Below, piece by piece: positions 33,257-39,188 of a stretch of DNA of 39,188 nt; the first letter of the stretch is position 1, and every line of letters starts with the position of its first letter. Both the position numbers and the translations under genes were made by a program. Origin of the DNA: Leptolinea sp. (GTDB taxonomy: Bacteria; Chloroflexota; Anaerolineae; Anaerolineales; Anaerolineaceae); assembly GCA_012798535.1 (NCBI GenBank), contig JAAZMZ010000090.1, positions 1 to 39,188 of the forward strand, in the 5' to 3' direction. The notes under the pieces were generated by a model, which saw nothing but the letters and a program-made list of their open reading frames with translations, ran no database searches and was not told the DNA's origin.

Positions 33257-34870
33257 ATGACAGAGAAACCCTCAGAAAACAAGGCTCTATTCCCCGGGGG
33301 AGTGGACCTACTGGTATTTAATCTCCTCGATTGTATTCCATTATCAGTGATCCTGGCCACGGGAGAAGGAAGGATCCTGTTTGCCAATTCCCACACCAGA
33401 AGTACCCTGCCACCTGAAGAGAACGATCTTATCGGGAAGACTTTGCCCGATTTCAAGGTGGATAATAAGATTTATCTCTGGGAACACAAATCCGGTAAAG
33501 GGGAGATCCGGCAATACCTGTCCGTCTGTGCACTGCCTGTTCAGAACAGGACGATTTATGTCTTGATATCCGAGAAAGAGAGCCTGCCCCGCCGCGATCG
33601 GCCGTCTCTGGACAATATCTTCAATATTTTTGCAGAGCAATCCAACGATGGAGTTTTTATCTGTGACCAGAAAATGAATATCGCCCGGTGGAATAAAGAA
33701 ATGGAACGGATCACCGGGTATCCGGCGAGACAGGCCATTGGTATGCCGCTGGCGCAAATGTTAACACTCATCTCCCCCGATCCTTCCAATCCCATTACCG
33801 AGTTCCGGTTCCTGCAAAGTCATAAATCTGATATTCCCGCATTAATCATTGGCGACAAAAAGAACAGGCTACTGGAAGAGGAGATCCGCGACAGAAATGG
33901 ATTTTTACATACGATCGAATACCAGGTGATCCCGGTACTCATAGACGATACGATCCTGCTGGGAGCAACCATTCGGGACATCACAAAGACAAAACTGAGC
34001 GAGGCAACTCTCAGGGCTTCAGAAACACGTTTCCGCACCGTGGTGGAAGCCATGGGTGAAGGTGTGGTCAGTCTGGATAAAGATCTGAAGATTATCTTTT
34101 CAAACCCGGCAGCCGAGACTATGTTCGGAGCCGGAAGGGGGTATTTGACTGGTCGGAATATTCGAGAGTTTATAAGTCCTGAGAAAAAGTCTCTCATGGA
34201 AGAAATGATTCAAAAGATTTTCTCGGGAATATCCAGCCGCTTCGAGTTGGATATTGAAGATTTTCGAGGCAATCCGCATACCATTCTGGTTACCGCATCG
34301 CCATGGCGGGGAGCTCACCAGCAGATCAACGGCTGCATCACGGTTTTCAGCGATATCACTGAGATCAAGATCACCGAGGAAATCCTGCGGTTTTCCAGCA
34401 ATCATGACGAGATCACCCACCTTTACAACCGGCATTTCTTTGAAGAAGAAAAGTCCAGGTTGAATTTGGGTCGCCGGTTCCCGGTAAGTGTGGTGGTAAT
34501 TGACCTGGATGATTTCAAGTCCATCAATGACTCGCTGGGGCATGGAGCCGGTGATGCTCTGTTGAAAGAGTTCGGAGATATCGCCCGCCATGTTTTTCGT
34601 GCGGAGGATGTGGTTGCCAGAATTGGCGGAGATGAATTCGCCATTCTTCTCCCGCAAACAGACAAACCGGCGGTTCTGGAAGCGGTTCAACGCCTGCGGG
34701 ATACCGTTTGCCGGTACAATTCCAAAACATCCGGCCGCCCGATCTGTTTTTCCGCCGGCACAGGTACGGCGAAGGCACCTGGTGAGCTGGATGATGCCAT
34801 TAGAAGGGCGGATAACCGCATGTATCGAGAGAAAAAACTCAAGAAATCCGGCCAAGTGCCCGAAAAGTAA
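33257..34870 (+). CDS. PAS-PAS-GGDEF diguanylate cyclase
   Basis: A 537-aa cytoplasmic enzyme predicted to make c-di-GMP from GTP. An N-terminal PAS-like region (about 15-110) is followed by PAS domains (about 120-250 and 255-375) and a GGDEF domain (about 380-537) opened by DEITHLYNRHFF. The active-site loop is intact, GGDEF at 457-461, and an inhibitory site R448-A-E-D451 lies five residues before it, so product feedback is expected. No membrane segment was seen. ATG 33257 follows the HD-GYP stop by 4 nt, so translation is probably coupled; the upstream AAGAAG is a weak ribosome-binding site. Confidence 0.9.
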   Translation: MTEKPSENKALFPGGVDLLVFNLLDCIPLSVILATGEGRILFANSHTRSTLPPEENDLIGKTLPDFKVDNKIYLWEHKSGKGEIRQYLSVCALPVQNRTIYVLISEKESLPRRDRPSLDNIFNIFAEQSNDGVFICDQKMNIARWNKEMERITGYPARQAIGMPLAQMLTLISPDPSNPITEFRFLQSHKSDIPALIIGDKKNRLLEEEIRDRNGFLHTIEYQVIPVLIDDTILLGATIRDITKTKLSEATLRASETRFRTVVEAMGEGVVSLDKDLKIIFSNPAAETMFGAGRGYLTGRNIREFISPEKKSLMEEMIQKIFSGISSRFELDIEDFRGNPHTILVTASPWRGAHQQINGCITVFSDITEIKITEEILRFSSNHDEITHLYNRHFFEEEKSRLNLGRRFPVSVVVIDLDDFKSINDSLGHGAGDALLKEFGDIARHVFRAEDVVARIGGDEFAILLPQTDKPAVLEAVQRLRDTVCRYNSKTSGRPICFSAGTGTAKAPGELDDAIRRADNRMYREKKLKKSGQVPEK

Positions 34871-34889
34871 CCTGTGAATTCTAAAATCA

Positions 34890-34921
34890 ACCGGCGGGTG
34901 GGAGATTATCCACCTGCCGGT
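34890..34921 (+). terminator. Terminator after the c-di-GMP gene pair
   Basis: A 12-bp stem ACCGGCGGGTGG/CCACCTGCCGGT (one G-U pair) with an 8-nt loop, 19 nt past the stop, followed by CTTATTT. Confidence 0.75.
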
Positions 34922-34950
34922 CTTATTTCATCCAGTCAGTTGACCTGATC

Positions 34951-34956
34951 TATAAT
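34951..34956 (+). promoter_or_regulatory. -10 box of a leaderless gene
   Basis: A perfect TATAAT ends 6 nt before ATG 34963, with no Shine-Dalgarno sequence in between. No -35 hexamer of quality is seen at the proper distance. Confidence 0.5.
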
Positions 34957-34962
34957 CATTCT

Positions 34963-36978
34963 ATGACTCACGATGGCGGATCATCCCGGAACAGCCTGCG
35001 GGTTGGTTTATTCCTCCTTTGCGCCCTGATGCTGCTCGCGGGCTATTACCTGCTGCATCCAATGCTATTACCGGAAACGGCTGCAGCCACATGCCTGGCC
35101 TGCGGCAGAGTGCTGATCGGTCTGGTGATCCTCTCGCTGGGAGGTGTCACAGGCAGAGCGCTGGGAATAGCCGTGGAAGGAAACCGCGCGGCAACGGTTG
35201 TCTTGCAGGCCGCCCTGGGACTGGGGATTCTGGCCGCCTGCATTTTACTTGTGGGCTCAACTCTGGGAATCAACCTGCTGACCATGGGTGTTCTGCCCCT
35301 GGCCCTATTCCTGATTCTGCGCAAGAAATGGCTGGAATGGTGGCGTGATCTGGCAACATCACTTACAGAGATCGCCTGTCAGGCTGGCCGGTTGGAGAAA
35401 TTCCTCGCCCTGCTCATCGGTTTAGGGCTGTGCTCTTCTTTGATCATCGCGCTGGCTCCACCCTTAAAATATGACGCCCTTATGTATCACCTTGTGATGC
35501 CGCAGACGTACATACAGGCGGGAAAGATCACAAGCATTCCGTGGTTGGTGATGAGCGGTATGCCCCAGGGCACCGAGATGTTATATACCCTGGCCGCGTT
35601 CTGGGGCGGACTGCCCGCCTCGGCGGTTATGGGCTGGATGATCGCCGTTCTGGCTGTGCTGGGGATCATCGGCTTTTTTTCAAGTGGATTCGAGAACGGC
35701 AGCCGCATCGGCCTGGCGGCGGCGGCCAGCCTGCTGGCCGGAGAAACCTTTGTTTCCTCGACCTCCTGGGCTTATGTGGATTGGACCGGGCTGCTCTTCG
35801 GAGTCTGCTGCCTGACCGCGCTCAGCGCCTGGCTGCATTCATCGCAAAATAAAGATCTTGGATTTGCCGGTCTGTTTGCCGGACTGGGCTTCACCACGAA
35901 ATACACCGGCGGTATTCTGGCATTTTGCGCTCTGGTGGTGGTAATTCTCTGGCAACTCCGGCAGATTAAGAGCGGAATGCGATTCTCCATGAAACCCTGG
36001 CTGGTCTTCGGCGGTGCGGTGGCGGCCTTCCCATTGGTCTGGCTGCTTCGCAACCTGATTCTGACCGGAAATCCGTTTTATCCCTTCTTCTTTCCGGCGG
36101 CGGAAATGGATGCCGTGCGTCTGGCCGTTTATCAGGGTGCGGAGCCGTATGGCGAATGGTGGGAGGCTTTTCTGCTGCCGATTCGGGCAACCCTGTGGGG
36201 GGTGGAATCCGCAGAGGGATACAGTGTGTCCATTGGACCGCTTCTTCTGGTGCTGTCGCTGGGCAACCTGCTGCGCCGGCGAGTCCTCTCAGACGCGGAG
36301 AGAAATGCGCTTCATCTGGGGCTGGTTTTCTTCATTTCGGTCTGGGTATTCTGGGGTATTGGCAACAGGGTAAGCGGATACCTCATTCAGACCCGTATGT
36401 ATTATTCCATCTTCCCGGCATTTGCCATTCTTGCCGGGCTGGGATGGGACGCCGTCCGGGAAATCCGCTGGAAAAACGTGCGGTTCTCACTTCTGATCGA
36501 AGCGGTCATGCTTCTCGCGCTGGGATTATCCACATATAGCATGGTTATGCAGATGATCCGGCAGGACGCGCTGCGGGTGGTGACCGGACTTATTGCCGAA
36601 GACGCTTATCTGGATGCCAATCTTGGCTGGTACGCCCCGGCCGTGCGGGCGGTGAACGAATTGCCGGCCGGAGCGAAAGTGTTGTTCCTGTATGAACCTC
36701 GCGGACTGACGTGTACGCCAGTCTGTGATCCCGATGAGATCCTCGATCAGTGGAAGATCAGCAGGATCGGCCGGGAAACCGGCAATTCGATATTGATGAA
36801 TTGGAGACAGAAAGGGTACAATTATTTATTGGTCAATAAAGCCGGGATGCAATTTCTGGCAGACGGCAGCGATCCTCATCACCCGGCTGCCGAAATAAAA
36901 GCACTGCAGTCCCTATTATCTGAAATCCCGCTTATCCGTTCTTTCGGGGAGAGTTATCAAATTTATCAGGTGCCATGA
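34963..36978 (+). CDS. Multi-spanning GT-C-type membrane glycosyltransferase (probable)
   Basis: A 671-aa integral membrane protein with about 12 hydrophobic helices through residue 530 and a C-terminal extracytoplasmic domain (about 545-671). In the loop after a helix, LKYDALMYHLVMPQTYIQAGK resembles the DxxxYHL..P..Y segment of ArnT/PMT-like (GT39/GT83-type) enzymes that use polyprenyl-phosphate sugars. The presence of a DPM1-like transferase at 24306 would suit such a substrate, though the genes are far apart. No Shine-Dalgarno sequence; the TATAAT just before the ATG suggests a leaderless mRNA. The next gene has its own promoter. Confidence 0.7.
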   Translation: MTHDGGSSRNSLRVGLFLLCALMLLAGYYLLHPMLLPETAAATCLACGRVLIGLVILSLGGVTGRALGIAVEGNRAATVVLQAALGLGILAACILLVGSTLGINLLTMGVLPLALFLILRKKWLEWWRDLATSLTEIACQAGRLEKFLALLIGLGLCSSLIIALAPPLKYDALMYHLVMPQTYIQAGKITSIPWLVMSGMPQGTEMLYTLAAFWGGLPASAVMGWMIAVLAVLGIIGFFSSGFENGSRIGLAAAASLLAGETFVSSTSWAYVDWTGLLFGVCCLTALSAWLHSSQNKDLGFAGLFAGLGFTTKYTGGILAFCALVVVILWQLRQIKSGMRFSMKPWLVFGGAVAAFPLVWLLRNLILTGNPFYPFFFPAAEMDAVRLAVYQGAEPYGEWWEAFLLPIRATLWGVESAEGYSVSIGPLLLVLSLGNLLRRRVLSDAERNALHLGLVFFISVWVFWGIGNRVSGYLIQTRMYYSIFPAFAILAGLGWDAVREIRWKNVRFSLLIEAVMLLALGLSTYSMVMQMIRQDALRVVTGLIAEDAYLDANLGWYAPAVRAVNELPAGAKVLFLYEPRGLTCTPVCDPDEILDQWKISRIGRETGNSILMNWRQKGYNYLLVNKAGMQFLADGSDPHHPAAEIKALQSLLSEIPLIRSFGESYQIYQVP

Positions 36979-36979
36979 T

Positions 36980-37008
36980 TTGTCCGAATTACAATGAAAG
37001 GCTATGAT
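36980..37008 (+). promoter_or_regulatory. Promoter of the two-component operon
   Basis: TTGTCC (36980-36985), 17-bp spacer, TATGAT (37003-37008). The transcript would start near 37015, just before the strong GAGGAGG site preceding ATG 37029. Confidence 0.55.
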
Positions 37009-37028
37009 ATATTATTCGAGGAGGGTCT

Positions 37029-37709
37029 ATGAAAGAACGCATCTTGATCATTGAGGACGACGAGGCCATTGTCAAGGTGCTCCGCAGGGGGCTCGCCTAT
37101 GAAGGGTACCAGGTGGATGCCGCGCTGGATGGGGAAACTGGTCTAATTCTGGCGCGTGATAACCACCCGGACCTTGTGGTTTTAGATTTAATGCTGCCCG
37201 GCATGGACGGACTGGAAGTCTGCCAGAGACTGCGCTCCGGCAGCGGGAACCAGTTGATTTTGATGTTAACGGCCAAAGATACCATATCCGACCGGATTCA
37301 CGGGTTGGACTCGGGCGCCGATGATTACATGGTCAAACCGTTCGAACTGGACGAGTTACTGGCACATGTCAGAGCTTTGTTGCGCCGCACACAAACAGAA
37401 CGCGTGCAGGTATTATCTTTTCAGGACCTCAATCTGGATACAAGCACCCGCCTGGCCAGCCGCAAGAACCGGCAGATCTCCCTGACCGCTAAAGAGTACG
37501 ATCTTCTCGAACTATTCCTGCGCCATCCACGCCAGGTGCTGACCCGCGAATTGATCTTCGACCGGGTCTGGGGATATGATTTTGGCGGTGAATCGAACGT
37601 GCTGGATGTTTATATTCGTTACTTACGGCAAAAACTGGAAGAGGACGGCGAGACACGCCTGATCCATACCGTTCGCGGTGTGGGTTACGTGCTGCGTGAA
37701 GCTTCCTGA
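37029..37709 (+). CDS. OmpR/PhoB-family response regulator
   Basis: A 226-aa transcription regulator. The receiver domain has the acidic pocket E9-D10-D11, phospho-acceptor D53 ([11 protein letters not shown]), T81 and K103 (VKPF). A winged-helix DNA-binding domain (about 128-224) carries [16 protein letters not shown], the recognition segment [14 protein letters not shown] and the terminal [11 protein letters not shown] wing. GAGGAGG is just upstream of ATG 37029. The stop shares one base with the kinase start, so regulator and kinase form one unit. The overall pattern is MprA/PhoP-like; target genes are not shown. Confidence 0.94.
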   Translation: MKERILIIEDDEAIVKVLRRGLAYEGYQVDAALDGETGLILARDNHPDLVVLDLMLPGMDGLEVCQRLRSGSGNQLILMLTAKDTISDRIHGLDSGADDYMVKPFELDELLAHVRALLRRTQTERVQVLSFQDLNLDTSTRLASRKNRQISLTAKEYDLLELFLRHPRQVLTRELIFDRVWGYDFGGESNVLDVYIRYLRQKLEEDGETRLIHTVRGVGYVLREAS

Positions 37710-39070
37710 TGTCGCTGCGTTTACGCCTCTCCCTGCTATATACGCTGGTGCTGGGGGGCGTTTTATTGCTCTTTGGTTCACTGGCTTACAGTCTGGTTTC
37801 CGTGACCTTGCTGGATCAGACGGATACGTCACTGGCCAGAAATGCCACCGACCTGATCCAGCAGTTGCGCATCAACACCGCCGGACGCTTCGACGCCCGG
37901 GCGGTCAGTTCTTTCAAACCGGATGAGAATATCGTCTATCAGGTCTGGGGGAATGACCGTGAGCTGCAACTGGCCCGCCCGGTGGGCAGCGTCGATCCGC
38001 TGGACCGGGCGAAACTGCATACCGACCGGCCGGTTTTCAATACCACCGGCGACGTGGGCGCGCACATGCGGGTGCTTACCATTCCGTTGATCAACGCCCG
38101 CGGGCCTGCCGGCCTGCTGCAGATTGGACGCAACCTGAACCTGTTCGATGCCACCCTGCAAACCCTGGCCGGTGTGCTGGTGCTGCTGACCGTGCTTTCC
38201 ATGGTGCTGACCGGAGTGATGACCTGGTTCGTGAACGGGCAGGCGCTGGCGCCTCTGGCCACGGTCACCAAAGTGGCCACACAGATCACCAGAGCGGACG
38301 ACCTGTCGCGGCGCATCCAGATTTCCGGCGTGCGCGACGATGAGGTGGGCGAACTGATCGAAGCCTTCAACCAGGTGCTGGGCCGCCTGGAAAAGCTGTT
38401 CACCTCGCAGCGCCGCTTTCTGGCGGATGTCAGCCATGAGCTGCGCACCCCGCTGACCGTGATCAAGGGGAATGTGGGCCTGATGCGCAAGATGAAAACC
38501 CTGGACGAGGAATCTCTTTCCGGCATCGAAACCGAGGTCGACCGACTGACCCGCCTGGTGGGAGACTTGCTCTTTCTGGCGCAGGCCGAATCGGGGCGCA
38601 TGCCCATGGACCGCTCACCGGTTGAAATGGACACGGTTCTGCTGGAAGTGTTCCAGCAGGCGCGCACCCTGGCAGGTGAACGCATTTCTGTGACCATTTC
38701 GGAGATCGACCAGATTCAGGTGAACGGCGATCGCGACCGGTTGAAACAGGTGCTGCTCAACATCGCAGGTAATGCGGTTCAATACACACCGCCCGGCGGC
38801 CGGGTGATCCTTTCGATGCGCAAGGCAGGAGACCGCGCGCAAATCACGATCAGCGATACCGGCCCCGGCATTCCGGCGGTGGATCTGCCGCACATTTTCG
38901 AACGCTTCTACCGCAGCGAGAAGAGCCGCAAGCGCAGTCTGCACGGCGGCTTCGGGCTCGGGTTATCCATCGCTTTCTGGATCGTACGTAATCACGGGGG
39001 AACGATCGACGTGGCATCCACCGAAGGCAAGGGAACAACCTTTACGGTCTGGCTGCCGCTGCACAAATAA
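37709..39070 (+). CDS. Sensor histidine kinase
   Basis: A 453-aa membrane kinase, partner of the preceding regulator. Order: transmembrane helix (about 10-32), extracytoplasmic sensor (about 35-150), second helix (about 153-175), HAMP (about 178-232), HisKA with phospho-acceptor H243 in FLADVSHELRTPLT, and an HATPase domain with N box NIAGNAVQYTPP, G1 DTGPGIP, F box and G2 GFGLGLSIA. The sensor region is short (about 115 residues) and of unknown ligand. All kinase motifs are intact. Translation starts at an ATG overlapping the regulator stop (TGATG). The repeat element begins 13 nt after the stop. Confidence 0.94.
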   Translation: MSLRLRLSLLYTLVLGGVLLLFGSLAYSLVSVTLLDQTDTSLARNATDLIQQLRINTAGRFDARAVSSFKPDENIVYQVWGNDRELQLARPVGSVDPLDRAKLHTDRPVFNTTGDVGAHMRVLTIPLINARGPAGLLQIGRNLNLFDATLQTLAGVLVLLTVLSMVLTGVMTWFVNGQALAPLATVTKVATQITRADDLSRRIQISGVRDDEVGELIEAFNQVLGRLEKLFTSQRRFLADVSHELRTPLTVIKGNVGLMRKMKTLDEESLSGIETEVDRLTRLVGDLLFLAQAESGRMPMDRSPVEMDTVLLEVFQQARTLAGERISVTISEIDQIQVNGDRDRLKQVLLNIAGNAVQYTPPGGRVILSMRKAGDRAQITISDTGPGIPAVDLPHIFERFYRSEKSRKRSLHGGFGLGLSIAFWIVRNHGGTIDVASTEGKGTTFTVWLPLHK

Positions 39071-39082
39071 ATTTTTCGTGGG

Positions 39083-39188
39083 TTCGACAGGCTCACCCAC
39101 CGAACAGTTCCGCTGCCTGAGCCTGTCGAAGGCAGCATTTCGAGGGGGCACCCACCGGGCGGTTCCGCTACCTGAGCCTGTCGAAGGC
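39083..39188. repeat. 55-bp-period repeat with TTCGACAGGCTCA / TGAGCCTGTCGAA inverted motif
   Basis: TTCGACAGGCTCA (39083-39095) and its exact reverse complement (39118-39130) form a 13-bp stem. A 40-bp segment beginning CACCCACCG at 39094 recurs at 39149 with 36 of 40 identical bases, giving a 55-bp period. The second copy runs to the window edge, so the element is probably longer. Confidence 0.8.

Overview
The window reads as a chromosomal segment of a free-living bacterium, most likely a Chloroflexota (Anaerolineae-type) organism. This is inferred from gene content, Thr/Pro-rich lipoprotein linkers, a lipoprotein class B PBP, a YhaN-like membrane SbcC relative, a plant/cyanobacterial-type GlgC and several apparently leaderless genes. 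No marker gene fixes the taxonomy. By eye, base composition is GC-rich at about 1-15 kb and 35-39 kb and clearly more AT-rich at about 15.5-34 kb. No rRNA, CRISPR array, transposase, integrase or phage gene was seen.

Layout. (1) 24-5047 is a tight + strand operon: SbcD-like nuclease, SbcC/YhaN-like ATPase, 3-methyladenine glycosylase Tag, an alkyltransferase-like protein (active-site Cys replaced by Trp) and an unknown TPR-like protein. It looks like an alkylation/DNA-repair cassette. (2) 5110-7891 holds a lipoprotein penicillin-binding protein and a tyrosine-phosphatase-like protein. (3) 7916-12738 (-) holds a sugar nucleotidyltransferase, a 64-codon gene with a non-standard start, a PLP aminotransferase, gatB and a zinc deaminase; gatC-gatA lie upstream on the same strand (13785-15550). 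A + strand lipoprotein gene and a palindrome-rich intergenic stretch separate the two gat loci. (4) 15871-21594 is a tandem array of five paralogous secreted or lipid-anchored proteins of a family I cannot name. This is the most novel part of the window. (5) 21712-25689 holds pfkA, a lipoprotein esterase (-), tRNA-Pro(UGG), a small unknown gene, a DPM1-like glycosyltransferase and rnhB. (6) 25777-30043 (-) holds a Ca2+-type P-ATPase and glgC. (7) 30331-34870 holds a cyclic-di-GMP pair: an HD-GYP phosphodiesterase with membrane sensor, followed 4 nt later by a PAS-PAS-GGDEF cyclase. (8) 34963-39070 holds a GT-C-type membrane protein and an OmpR-type response regulator/histidine kinase pair. The window ends in a 55-bp-period repeat containing the inverted motif TTCGACAGGCTCA/TGAGCCTGTCGAA.

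How the parts fit. The first operon handles DNA damage. The gat genes make Gln-tRNA/Asn-tRNA by transamidation. pfkA and glgC set glycolytic and glycogen flux. The c-di-GMP pair and the two-component system are signalling modules. The five-member family is exported. Its members differ in anchoring (lipoprotein versus soluble) and in whether a C-terminal Cys pair is kept, which suggests a diversified cell-surface set rather than simple copies. Promoter calls are by eye. They include sigma70-like promoters with 17-18 bp spacers and three cases where a -10 box ends 6-7 nt before the ATG with no Shine-Dalgarno sequence.
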